Source: Micromonospora parva (lineage in GTDB: Bacteria; Actinomycetota; Actinomycetes; Mycobacteriales; Micromonosporaceae). Taken from it: a stretch of 64,000 nucleotides of DNA. The notes beneath the pieces were generated by a model. It saw nothing but the letters and a program-made list of their open reading frames with translations. It did not search any database and had not been told where the DNA came from. The DNA is taken from positions 124,001 through 188,000 of the forward strand of contig NZ_JNZS01000006.1 in assembly GCF_000718515.1 (NCBI RefSeq), given 5' to 3'. This document shows, piece after piece, positions 15,464 through 23,730 of the stretch (position 1 is its first letter; every line of letters begins with the position of its first letter). The position numbers and the translations under genes were made by a program.

Positions 15464-18109
15464 TCAGCGACTCGTGCAGGTGATGGCCGTCGGGGGCGTG
15501 TTGCTGCCGGTCCAGGAGCCGAGGAAACCGGCGGTGGTGCTGGCCCCGGCGGCGAGCGCGCCGTTCCAGCCGCTGTCCCGGACCGTTACCGCGGCCCCGG
15601 TCTGGGTGTGGGTGCCGCCCCAGAGTTGGTTGACCTGCTGGCCGTCGGTGAAGGTCCAGCCCAGCGTCCACCCGGCGATGGGGGCGCTGCCGGTGTTGCT
15701 GACCGTCAACTCGGCGTGGAAGCCGCCTGACCAGGAGCCGGTCACCCGGTAGGTCGCCGCACAACCGGCGGCCGGCGGCGGGGTGGTCGGCGGGGGCGTG
15801 GTCGGGGGCTCGCCGCTGGGCTCGGCGACCAGGATCCCGCGACCGTTGGTGCCGAGGTAGACCCGACCGTAGACACGCGGGTCGCCGGTCAACGCCTCGG
15901 TCGGGTTGCCGTACTGGTGGCGGTCGTCGTTGACGCGTACCCAGGTCGCGCCGGTGTCGTCGGAGCGGTGCACGCCGGGTTGACCGTTCACCGTGCCGTA
16001 GAGGAACACTGCGGGGTTGGTCCGCCCGGGTGCCGCCTTGCCGAAGCCGACGTTGCCGCTGGCGCTGACGCCGCTCAGCCTGGTGAAGCTCGCACCCGCG
16101 TCGGTGGAGCGCCACAGGCCACCCGGTCCGGCCAGCCACACCTCGCCGGCCCGCCCCGGCAGGGCCTTGAACCGGACGTCGGTGGTGGGCAGACCGGTCG
16201 CCGCGGTCGGGGTGAAGCTGGCCCCGCCGTCGGTGCTGAGGTAGAAGCGCCCGCCGCTGAAGCCGTAGAACCGGGCGGGGTCGACCCGGTCGGACTCGAT
16301 CGTCGCGTTCGCCGGAATGCCGGTCGACGGCGCCCAGGAGTTGCCGAAACCGACCGCGTGGACCACGCGTTGACCGGCGTCACCGGGTGCCCAGACGAAC
16401 CGGCTGCCGTCCGCGGCGGCGGCCACCGTGCCACCCAGGTTGACCCCGGACGGTTCGGTGCCCTGGAACCAGGTGGCGCCGCCGTCGGTGGAGAAGGCGA
16501 CGTGACTGTCGTTGGGGCGGTCGGCGTCGGTGAAGTTGCCGGCGCGTACCAGCACCGCGGGCTTGTTCTCCGCGTAGTCCAGGCTGGTGGTGCTCGTGAA
16601 GACCGGCTGGGTGAACAGCATCGACGGGATGGTGTCCAGGTCGGTGTGTCGGAACCCGCCGACGTCGCCGAGCGCGCTGATCAGCGGTGCGCCGCTGGGC
16701 GGGCTGACCAGGTCGAGGACGGCGGTCTCCTCCAGCCCTCGGACCATCGGCCGGAGCGTGAACTGACCACCGGTGTCCCACTTGGTCAGGTCGGTGGTGC
16801 CGTAGATGGTGGCGCCGGTGCCGTACATCATCCGGTTGGAGTCGTGCGGGTCGATCTCCACCGACTCGTTCATCCAGCCGAGCTTGGGGCTTTCCTCAGG
16901 GGGCGCCGGGTTGACACCGAAGGTCAACCAGGGCACCGAGCTGATGTCCATGGTGTAGCGGCGGGACCTCTCCGGGTAGTTGCTGAACTCCCAGATCCGC
17001 GTCCAGCTCGCCCCGCCGTCGGTGCTGCGGAAGAAGATGGCGTCCGGCCACCAGGACACCTGGGTGGCGACCAGCAGGGTGTTCGGGCGTTGCCGGTCGA
17101 TGGTCAGCCCGCTGTAGCCGAAGTAGGCGTCGGCACTGGTGGACGGCACCGGGCTGATCCGCGCCCAGGCCCCGGTCGACCTGGTGAACTTCCAGACGTC
17201 GCCCTTGCCGCCGTCGTACGGGCCGCCGGTGTCGCTGGTGGCGATGTAGAGGTGACCGCCGACCGGGTCGACGACGCCCTTGTGGGCGAGGTAGCCGGTG
17301 GGCTGACCGGGGATGCGCGCCCAGGTGACGCCGCCGTCGGTACTGCGGTAGACCGGGTTGTCCTTGTCCGCCACGCCCACGTAGATGGTCTGCGTGGTGG
17401 AGCCCGTGGTGCCGGTGCTCTTGTCGAAGCTGACCCAGGTCAGGCCCTGGTTCTGCCCGTTGTAGCCGTTCGGGTCGCTGGGGTCGGCCCGGTAGTTGCC
17501 GACGTTGGGGAAGGCGGTGACGCGGGCCCAGGTCGCGCCGTGGTCGGTGCTGCGCCAGAGCCCGTTGCCGCCCTCTGCGCCGTAGTACACGATGCTGTTC
17601 CGGTTGGGGTCGACGGCGAGCCGCTCCCCCATTCCCCGGCCCGGCATGTTCCCGCCGTTCTTGAACGGCAGCTCGGTGGCCTGCCAGCTGGCGCCCTTGT
17701 CGGTCGAACGCAGGATCGCGCCGTTGTTCGGGTCCCAGCCGTTGGTGTACATGCCGACCGCGGCGTACACCCGGTTGGTCTGCACCGGGTCGGTGGCGAT
17801 GCTGACCACGCCGTTGTAGCCCCACCGGTCAGCGCCGACCCAGTCGAGCAGCGGCGTCCAGGACTGGCTGCCCTGTTCCCAGCGGTACGCCCCGCCGATG
17901 TCGGTGCGCGCGTAGATGAGGTTCTTCTCGGTGGGGTTGAAGACGATGCCGGGGACGAAGCCGCCGCCGCCGACCGGGACGTTCCGCCAGGTGTACGCCT
18001 CCGCCGCGGCCGGGGCGGGGGACGACCCGGCGGCGGTGAACGGGACCACCACGACGGCGGTGGCGGCGGCCAGCACGGACACGACGGTGCCGGCGAGACT
18101 TCTCCGCAT
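15464..18109 (-). CDS. secreted GH74 xyloglucanase with C-terminal CBM2
   Basis: 881 aa from ATG 18109 (GAGAGGA about 8 bases upstream). Signal peptide to about residue 36 (PAAAEA). Residues 37-760 are GH74 twin beta-propellers: YTWRNVPVGGGGFVPGIVFNP, YARTDIGGAYRW, and repeated Asp-box-like RSTDGGASW, YRSTDGGVTW and FRSTDGGASW strands. A Pro/Thr linker (PPTTPPPTTPPP) leads to a CBM2 cellulose-binding module of about 100 residues with the expected Trp residues and Cys at both ends (GCAATYRV..ITCTSR). It cleaves xyloglucan backbones outside the cell. A CebR-like operator upstream suggests control by cellulose breakdown products. Confidence 0.93.
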   Translation of the reverse strand: MRRSLAGTVVSVLAAATAVVVVPFTAAGSSPAPAAAEAYTWRNVPVGGGGFVPGIVFNPTEKNLIYARTDIGGAYRWEQGSQSWTPLLDWVGADRWGYNGVVSIATDPVQTNRVYAAVGMYTNGWDPNNGAILRSTDKGASWQATELPFKNGGNMPGRGMGERLAVDPNRNSIVYYGAEGGNGLWRSTDHGATWARVTAFPNVGNYRADPSDPNGYNGQNQGLTWVSFDKSTGTTGSTTQTIYVGVADKDNPVYRSTDGGVTWARIPGQPTGYLAHKGVVDPVGGHLYIATSDTGGPYDGGKGDVWKFTRSTGAWARISPVPSTSADAYFGYSGLTIDRQRPNTLLVATQVSWWPDAIFFRSTDGGASWTRIWEFSNYPERSRRYTMDISSVPWLTFGVNPAPPEESPKLGWMNESVEIDPHDSNRMMYGTGATIYGTTDLTKWDTGGQFTLRPMVRGLEETAVLDLVSPPSGAPLISALGDVGGFRHTDLDTIPSMLFTQPVFTSTTSLDYAENKPAVLVRAGNFTDADRPNDSHVAFSTDGGATWFQGTEPSGVNLGGTVAAAADGSRFVWAPGDAGQRVVHAVGFGNSWAPSTGIPANATIESDRVDPARFYGFSGGRFYLSTDGGASFTPTAATGLPTTDVRFKALPGRAGEVWLAGPGGLWRSTDAGASFTRLSGVSASGNVGFGKAAPGRTNPAVFLYGTVNGQPGVHRSDDTGATWVRVNDDRHQYGNPTEALTGDPRVYGRVYLGTNGRGILVAEPSGEPPTTPPPTTPPPAAGCAATYRVTGSWSGGFHAELTVSNTGSAPIAGWTLGWTFTDGQQVNQLWGGTHTQTGAAVTVRDSGWNGALAAGASTTAGFLGSWTGSNTPPTAITCTSR

Positions 18110-18282
18110 CTGCGGTTCCTCTCGATGGAGCCCCGGGGGACGGGGTCGATCGCCTGGTGACGCCGTGGCCCGGGGGACGAGCACGACGACGGGGACGGAC
18201 GGAGCTGCCCTGGCTCCATCACCCGACGCGACGGCTCCCGCGATCGAGGAACGCGATTACCGTAACCGAAAGCCGCTCGCTT

Positions 18283-18296
18283 TGGAAGCGCTCCCA
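18283..18296 (-). promoter_or_regulatory. CebR/LacI-family operator (TGGGAGCGCTTCCA on the - strand)
   Basis: It matches 13 of 14 bases of the palindrome TGGGAGCGCTCCCA recognised by CebR-type regulators of cellulase genes. It lies 174 bases before the xyloglucanase start, in a 354-base divergent spacer (18110-18463) that otherwise holds only an ATTACCGTAAC element (18256-18266) and the ribosome site of the BON-domain gene. Confidence 0.75.
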
Positions 18297-18463
18297 TCAT
18301 CGATGTTGGTCCTCGCCTCCACGCCGGGCCGCCCAGGTCGGGCCACGCCCTCACCCGGTCCGGGCGAGGGCGGCTCACCCCGGGCGGCGGCAGGCTGGCG
18401 GCACGGCGGACCTCCGGCCGCGACCAGCGCCAGGTCCGCCATCGCCACAGCGGAGGAGGACAG

Positions 18464-19150
18464 ATGGCCATCGCGGAGATCAACCGCACCGATCAGGACA
18501 TCCAGTCCGCCGTCCTCGACGAGCTGACCTGGGAACCGCGGGTGCAGCCGCACGAGATCGGCGTGACCGTCGCCGAGGGCGTCGTCACCCTGACCGGCCG
18601 CGTGGACAGCTACGCCAAGAAGTGGGCCGCCGAACGGGCCGCGCACCGGGTCACCTCGGTCCGGGCGGTCGCCAACGACGTGGCCGTGCAGCTCACCGAC
18701 AGCACCGAGCGCGCCGACAGCGACCTGGCCGCCGCAGCCAGCCACGGGCTGGAGTGGGACGCGTTCGTGCCCATCGAGAAACTCCAGGTGACCGTCTCGG
18801 CCGGCTGGGTGACGTTGCACGGCGACGTCGAGTGGGAGTACCAGCGCCGAGCCGCCGAACGCGCGGTCGCCCGACTGACCGGCGTCCGCGGGGTCAGCAA
18901 CGGCATCACCGTCCGACCGGCCAGCGCGCCGGACGGCCACAACCTGGCCGAGCGGATCGTCGACGCGCTGGCCCGGGCCGGAGCGACCGAGGCCGAACGG
19001 ATCAGCGTCCGGGTGCACGGCGACACGGCGATCCTCGCCGGGTTGGTGCACTCGATGCCCGAACGGGCCGAGGTCGAGCAGGTGGCGTGGTCCGCGCCGG
19101 GCATCCGGGAGGTGCAGAACCACATCGCGGTCGCCCCGGTGCTGCGCTGA
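18464..19150 (+). CDS. BON-domain protein with three BON repeats
   Basis: 228 aa from ATG 18464, GGAGGAGG upstream. Three tandem BON domains occupy about 8-75, 82-150 and 155-225; each carries the V.V..G.VTL.G.V pattern (GVTVAEGVVTLTGRVDSY, VTVSAGWVTLHGDVEW, VRVHGDTAILAGLVHS) and a helix ending in GV..V.N.I. BON domains bind lipids or other proteins, and multi-BON proteins such as OsmY are stress-linked. There is no signal peptide, so this one appears cytosolic. It is followed by a perfect hairpin and the peroxiredoxin gene. Confidence 0.88.
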   Translation: MAIAEINRTDQDIQSAVLDELTWEPRVQPHEIGVTVAEGVVTLTGRVDSYAKKWAAERAAHRVTSVRAVANDVAVQLTDSTERADSDLAAAASHGLEWDAFVPIEKLQVTVSAGWVTLHGDVEWEYQRRAAERAVARLTGVRGVSNGITVRPASAPDGHNLAERIVDALARAGATEAERISVRVHGDTAILAGLVHSMPERAEVEQVAWSAPGIREVQNHIAVAPVLR

Positions 19151-19180
19151 GCCCGCCAGCGCCGAGCGGGCGCCGAACCA

Positions 19181-19215
19181 CCCGGGGTGGGTGAGCCCGC
19201 CTCACCCACCCCGGG
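19181..19215 (+). terminator. 15-bp perfect hairpin just upstream of the peroxiredoxin gene
   Basis: CCCGGGGTGGGTGAG, loop CCCGC, CTCACCCACCCCGGG. It ends 14 bases before the ATG at 19230, so it may terminate the BON gene, or fold in the peroxiredoxin leader and affect its translation, since the 3' arm abuts the GGGAG ribosome site. Confidence 0.7.
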
Positions 19216-19229
19216 AGCAGGCTGGTGGC

Positions 19230-19730
19230 ATGAGTGATCCGAACGGGCTGATCCAACCGGGACGTATCGCGCCTGGTTTCACATTGCCGGCCACCCCGGA
19301 CGGGGCTCTCGTCGGGCCTGAGCAGTTCCGTGGCCGGCCCGTCGTGCTCGCCTTCTACCCCGCCGACTGGAGCCCGGTCTGCGGGGACCAGATGTCGCTC
19401 TACCAGTCGGCGGCACCCGTCTTCGCTCAGTACCAGGCGGTGGTGCTCGGCGTGTCGGTGGACAGCATCTGGTCGCACCGGGCGTTCGCGGAGAGCAAGG
19501 GCATCGAGTTCCCCCTGCTGTCCGACTTCGAGCCGAAGGGCGAGGTGGCCCGCCGCTACGGCGCGTACCTGCCGCAGCGGGGCGAGGCGGCCCGCGCGCT
19601 GGTCGTGCTCGACCCGGCCGGGACGGTGACCTGGAGCTATCTGTCGCCGCCCGACGTGAACCCCGGCGCCGACGGCATCTTCGACGCGCTGGACCAACTC
19701 GCCGCCGATCGGAAGGTGATGGCCGGATGA
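19230..19730 (+). CDS. peroxiredoxin (AhpE/BCP-like, single cysteine)
   Basis: 166 aa from ATG 19230. Thioredoxin-fold AhpC/TSA protein: GRIAPGFTLPATPDG, PVVLAFYPADWSPVCGDQM, VLGVSVDSIWSHRAF, FPLLSDFEPKGEVARRYG. The peroxidatic Cys in WSPVCGDQ is the only cysteine, and the usual Thr three residues before it is replaced by Ser, so it would be a 1-Cys type relying on an external thiol. Its stop overlaps the DsbA-family start by 4 bases (ATGA), and that neighbour is a plausible thiol partner. Confidence 0.88.
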   Translation: MSDPNGLIQPGRIAPGFTLPATPDGALVGPEQFRGRPVVLAFYPADWSPVCGDQMSLYQSAAPVFAQYQAVVLGVSVDSIWSHRAFAESKGIEFPLLSDFEPKGEVARRYGAYLPQRGEAARALVVLDPAGTVTWSYLSPPDVNPGADGIFDALDQLAADRKVMAG

Positions 19731-20275
19731 GCACGCCACTGCAGGTCACCGCCCGCCTTCGCGACCCGGTGACCACCGAGGACCACATCCGGGGACCGGC
19801 CGACGCGGCGGTGACCATCGTCGAGTACGGCGACTTCCAGTGCCCGTTCTGCGGTGCCGCGTACCCGAACCTGCACGAGTTGCTGCGGCAGCGGGCCGAC
19901 ACCGTCCGGCTGGTCTACCGCTACTTCCCGATCGCCAACGTGCACCCGTACGCCGAACGCGCCGCCGAGACGGCCGAGGCCGCCGGTGTCCGCGGCCGGT
20001 TCTGGGAGATGCACGACTGGCTCTACGAGCACCAGGACCAGCTCGACCCGGTGCACCTCTCGCTCGGTGTCGAGCAGGTCGGCCTGCCGCCGGACGAGTT
20101 GAACGCCGAGGTGGAGAACCGGACGCACGCGGACCGGGTGCGCCGGGACTTCGTCGGTGGCATCCGCAGCGGGGTGAACGGCACCCCCACCCTGTTCGTC
20201 AACGGCGTCCGGCACGACGGCGGGTACGACCTGCCCGACCTGCTGACGGCCGTGGACGCCGCCGCCAACGCCTGA
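19727..20275 (+). CDS. DsbA-family thioredoxin-like oxidoreductase
   Basis: 182 aa. DsbA/thioredoxin_4 fold with active site CPFC in EYGDFQCPFCGAAYP, the helical insertion RFWEMHDWLYEHQDQL, and cis-Pro loop GVNGTPTLFVNG. No signal peptide, so it is cytosolic, unlike classical DsbA. Translationally coupled to the single-Cys peroxiredoxin, which suggests it reduces that enzyme. It ends 11 bases from the converging LuxR gene. Confidence 0.88.
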   Translation: MSTPLQVTARLRDPVTTEDHIRGPADAAVTIVEYGDFQCPFCGAAYPNLHELLRQRADTVRLVYRYFPIANVHPYAERAAETAEAAGVRGRFWEMHDWLYEHQDQLDPVHLSLGVEQVGLPPDELNAEVENRTHADRVRRDFVGGIRSGVNGTPTLFVNGVRHDGGYDLPDLLTAVDAAANA

Positions 20276-20286
20276 CCCGTGTCCGT

Positions 20287-23145
20287 TCAGATCAGCCGCA
20301 GCTCGCGCGCCCGCCGGACCGCCTCACGCCGGCGGGTCGCGTCGAGCTTGCGGTAGATGTTGCGGACGTGGGTCTTCACCGTGTTGACCGAGAGGGACAA
20401 CTCGCTGGCGATCTCCACGTTGGACAGGATGCTCTGCAGATAGCGCAGGATGGTCAGCTCCCGCTCGGTCAGCGGCTCGTCGAGTGCGCCCCGCATCCCG
20501 GTGGCCGGCCCGGCGGTGCTCTGCCCCGCACCCCGGACGAGGTCACTGACGAGCGCGAAGTGCGCGGTGCCGGCGTCCAGGTGCGCGGCGAGCAGGTCCC
20601 GCACGGGCGGCTCCGCCCGGGTGAAGACCCTCCGGCAGCCCTGCGGGCCGGCCAGGTCCAGCGTCTGCTCCAGGATCCGGCCGGCCCGACGCCCGTCCCC
20701 GGCCCGCTCGGCCAGCACCGCGTCCAGCAGGCCCGCGTCCAGCCGTACCGGTAACGGCCAGGCGGTGGCGGCCGGCGCCTGCCACGCCGGCAGGGTGCGC
20801 GCGGCCGCGGCGGGGTCGCCGGCCAGCAGTTGCACCTTCGCCAACGTCACCGCGAGCACCGGGTCCGTCCCCTCCTCGGCGGCGTCGGTCAGCAGGTCGC
20901 GGGCGGAGTCCAGGTCGCCCCGCGCGGCACGCAGCTCGGCTTCGGCGGCCAGCAGCAGACCGGTCAACCTGGCGGCGGACGGCCGGTCGGCCAACGCCTC
21001 CCGGGCCCGGACGAGCAGCCGCTGGCCGGCCGCCGGGTCGCCGGAGTCGCGGCGCAGCTGAGCCCCGCACAACGCGGCCACCGCCGCCGCCACCGGTTCC
21101 CCGGCCGCGGCGGCCAGCCACTCGTCGCCCACCTCCGCGTCGCCGGACCAACCGCCCGCCACGTCGAGCGCCGCGAGGGCGAGGGCGAGGTTCGCGGTGG
21201 CCTCGTCGGGCTGGTCGCGCAGCAGCGCCACCACCGCGAGAGCCAGGTACGCGTAGCCGCAGTCGAGCCGACAGGACCAGCCCCGGCAGGGCGGCATGCC
21301 GAGGGCGTCCCGGGCCGCCTGCTCGGCCGACCGCAGTTCGCCGCGCACCGCGAGCAGCAGCGCGGCGCGGCTGGCACCGACCAGCTCGGTGCGCGGTCGC
21401 TCAGCCTCCCGAGCTGCCGCCCGGGCCCGGACGAACCGGGCGGTGGGCAGCTCGCCGTCGGCCATCTCGACCAGCCCCAGGGCGGTGCCGGTGAACGCCC
21501 GCAGGTCCAGGTCGTCCGCAGCGCCGCCGCCACCGGCCGTCGGGGCGGAGCTGACCACACCGGTCGGCGGGCTGTCCGGCACCCGGGTCGGCGTGGCGTC
21601 CGACGGGCGGGTACGCAGCAGGCGAGCGGCGGCGGCCCGCACCTCACCGCGGTCGTCGGCGAGCCGGGCCACGGTCAGCTCCAGCGCGGTGACCAACCGC
21701 AGGAACCGGTCCCGGCGCGGCACCGGCAGGCCCGCGGCGTGCCCGGCGGCGGCGCGCAGGTGACCGTCGGCCGCCGGCAGGTCACCGGCGTACGCCCGCT
21801 CGGCGGCGCAGGCCAACGCCACCTCCGGGTCGGCGCGGATCACCTCCGCTGGCGGCGGCGCGGGTGCCGGCGCGTGCACCGGGCCACTGTCGTAGCGGGT
21901 CAGCTCCGGCCAGTGCGCGACGAACAGGTCACCGGCCAGGTCCCAGCGGCCGGCGGCCAGGGCGTGCCGTAGTCCGTCGGCGGGCCGGCCGTCGCCCGCG
22001 TACCAGTCGGCGGCCCGCACGTGCAGCTCGCGCAGCTCGTCGGCGGGCAACCGGGCCAGGTCGGCGCGGAGCAGGTCGGCGAGCAGCGGCTCACACCGGT
22101 ACCAGGGTGGCCGGGTGTCCTCCCGGTGCAGCAGACCACCGGTTCCGGCCAGGTCGGCCAGCGCCTGCCCGGCGTCGGCGCGGCCGGTGAGGGCCTCGGC
22201 CAGGTCGGCGCAGACGGTGTCGACCAGGGCGGTACGCCGCAGCAGGTCCACCTCGCCCGGGTCGAGCGTCGCCAGCACCTCCTCGTGCAGGTAGCCGGCG
22301 ATCTCCGGTTGGTCCCCGCCGAACTGCCCCACCCAGCGCTCCGGGTCGGGTTGTCCGCGGACCGCCAGGGCCGCGATGCGCAGCGCGGCCGGCCAGCCGC
22401 CGGTGCGCTCCCGAAGCCGGTGCACGGCGCTCGCCGGCAGCGCGGCGGCGTGGGCGGTGAGCAGATCGGCCACCTCGTCGTCGGTGAACGCCAGCTCGTC
22501 CGGGCCGATCTCGGTCAGCTCACCGGCGAGGCGCAGCCGGTGCAGTGGCAGGTGCAGCCCGGCGCGCGCGCCGATCACCAGCCGGAGCCGCCGGCCGGCG
22601 TGCCGCAGCAGGAACTCCAGGCCGGTCAACGCCGCCGGGTCGGTGACCCGGTGCAGATCGTCAAGGATCAGCAGCACCGGCCGGTCGGCGGCGGCGAGCC
22701 TGGCGGCCAACGCCTCCAGTTGGTCGGGGCGCGGTGGCCGGTCGGGCACCGGGCCGTCGTCGGTCGACCCGATCGCCGAGCGCAGCGCCGCGGCGAGGTA
22801 CGCCCAGAGCCGGTCGGAGTCGTCGCCGGCCTCGACCGACATCCAGGCCGAGACGGGGGTGTCCGCGGGCGACACCGACAGGTCGCCGGAGTCGGGCACG
22901 ACCTCGCCGGGCTGGACGTCGGGTGCGGCGCCGCCCAGCCGCACCCAGGAGGCGAGCAGTGTCGTCTTGCCCCAGCCGGCGGGGGCGGCCACCACCGTCA
23001 CCGGTCCCGCACTGCCCTCGTCCAGCCGGCGCAGCAGGCGGGGCCGGGCCACCACCGGTTCCGGCGGCACGGCCGGTGTCAGCCGGGACGCCAACAGCGG
23101 TGGCCCCGGCGCCGGTTCGACCCGTACCTGATTCTGTTCCAGCAC
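20287..23145 (-). CDS. large LuxR-family (LAL/MalT-like) ATP-binding transcriptional regulator
   Basis: About 952 aa. STAND ATPase: Walker A APAGWGKTTLLASW at about 53-67, Walker B LLILDDLHR, then the winged helix and a long TPR-like Ala/Arg-rich sensor (about 400-870). A C-terminal LuxR HTH completes it: LTERELTILRYLQ and IASELSLSVNTVKTHVRNIY. Such regulators activate transcription on binding a ligand with ATP, as MalT does with maltotriose. The start is uncertain; GTG 23145 (VLEQNQVRVEP) is taken, GTG 23166 is possible. Monocistronic. It diverges from the 23284-24875 pair, a likely target. Confidence 0.9.
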   Translation of the reverse strand: MLEQNQVRVEPAPGPPLLASRLTPAVPPEPVVARPRLLRRLDEGSAGPVTVVAAPAGWGKTTLLASWVRLGGAAPDVQPGEVVPDSGDLSVSPADTPVSAWMSVEAGDDSDRLWAYLAAALRSAIGSTDDGPVPDRPPRPDQLEALAARLAAADRPVLLILDDLHRVTDPAALTGLEFLLRHAGRRLRLVIGARAGLHLPLHRLRLAGELTEIGPDELAFTDDEVADLLTAHAAALPASAVHRLRERTGGWPAALRIAALAVRGQPDPERWVGQFGGDQPEIAGYLHEEVLATLDPGEVDLLRRTALVDTVCADLAEALTGRADAGQALADLAGTGGLLHREDTRPPWYRCEPLLADLLRADLARLPADELRELHVRAADWYAGDGRPADGLRHALAAGRWDLAGDLFVAHWPELTRYDSGPVHAPAPAPPPAEVIRADPEVALACAAERAYAGDLPAADGHLRAAAGHAAGLPVPRRDRFLRLVTALELTVARLADDRGEVRAAAARLLRTRPSDATPTRVPDSPPTGVVSSAPTAGGGGAADDLDLRAFTGTALGLVEMADGELPTARFVRARAAAREAERPRTELVGASRAALLLAVRGELRSAEQAARDALGMPPCRGWSCRLDCGYAYLALAVVALLRDQPDEATANLALALAALDVAGGWSGDAEVGDEWLAAAAGEPVAAAVAALCGAQLRRDSGDPAAGQRLLVRAREALADRPSAARLTGLLLAAEAELRAARGDLDSARDLLTDAAEEGTDPVLAVTLAKVQLLAGDPAAAARTLPAWQAPAATAWPLPVRLDAGLLDAVLAERAGDGRRAGRILEQTLDLAGPQGCRRVFTRAEPPVRDLLAAHLDAGTAHFALVSDLVRGAGQSTAGPATGMRGALDEPLTERELTILRYLQSILSNVEIASELSLSVNTVKTHVRNIYRKLDATRRREAVRRARELRLI

Positions 23146-23283
23146 CCAGCCCCACCCCCACCACACGCTCCGCCCCCGGTCGGCGAGCGGTTACCCGACC
23201 CGGGCCGGTTCACCCCTTCCGGGCGAGCGCGCTTCACCCGGCCGCGACCGACGATCGGGGGACGTGAACCGGGAGGACGGGTG

Positions 23284-23730
23284 GTGCCGATGGGACGGCT
23301 GGCACGGGCGGGACCCGCCCTCGGCGGCGCGGCGCTGGCCAGGGCGGCACGGTTGCTGCGCGTACCCCGTGGGGGTGGCCGGCCGGGCGCGGACGGCGAC
23401 GCCGCCGCGCCGGCCCGGTGGGAGGTGGTGACCGTCGACCGGCCCCCGGAGCAGGTCCTTCCGGACGGCCGCTGGCCGGAGCCGCTAGGCCGCCTGGACG
23501 GGGCGATCGAGGTGCGGGTGCGGCCGGCGCCCGGCGATCGGGGCACCGAGCTGGCCGCCCGGCCGCTGGCCGGCGTCACCCCGCCCACCGGGCTGGCCGC
23601 GCACCTGGTCGGCGACGACCCTGCTCTGCTGGTCCGCCGGACGCTGCGCCAGGTCAAGCAGCGGGTGGAGACCGGTGAGGTGCTCCGCGCGGACCGCTCC
23701 GCGCTGGACCGCCCCGAGGTTCCCGGGTGA
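23284..23730 (+). CDS. hypothetical protein, possibly an SRPBCC-like fragment (148 aa)
   Basis: Two GTG codons at 23281 and 23284 follow GGGAGG; the second has the better spacing (7 bases). The N-terminal 45 residues are Arg/Gly/Ala-rich. The core (WEVVTVDRPPEQVLPDGRWPEPL, IEVRVRPAPGDRGTELAARPL) recalls the first strands of polyketide-cyclase-like domains, and the C-terminal LLVRRTLRQVKQRVETGEVLR recalls their last helix, but the middle is too short for a complete fold. Its stop overlaps the dehydrogenase start by 4 bases (GTGA). Confidence 0.6.
   Translation: MPMGRLARAGPALGGAALARAARLLRVPRGGGRPGADGDAAAPARWEVVTVDRPPEQVLPDGRWPEPLGRLDGAIEVRVRPAPGDRGTELAARPLAGVTPPTGLAAHLVGDDPALLVRRTLRQVKQRVETGEVLRADRSALDRPEVPG

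Noticed and set aside
15917..18160. 747-codon open frame on the + strand
   Set aside because: Antisense to the GH74 xyloglucanase, whose domains are unambiguous.
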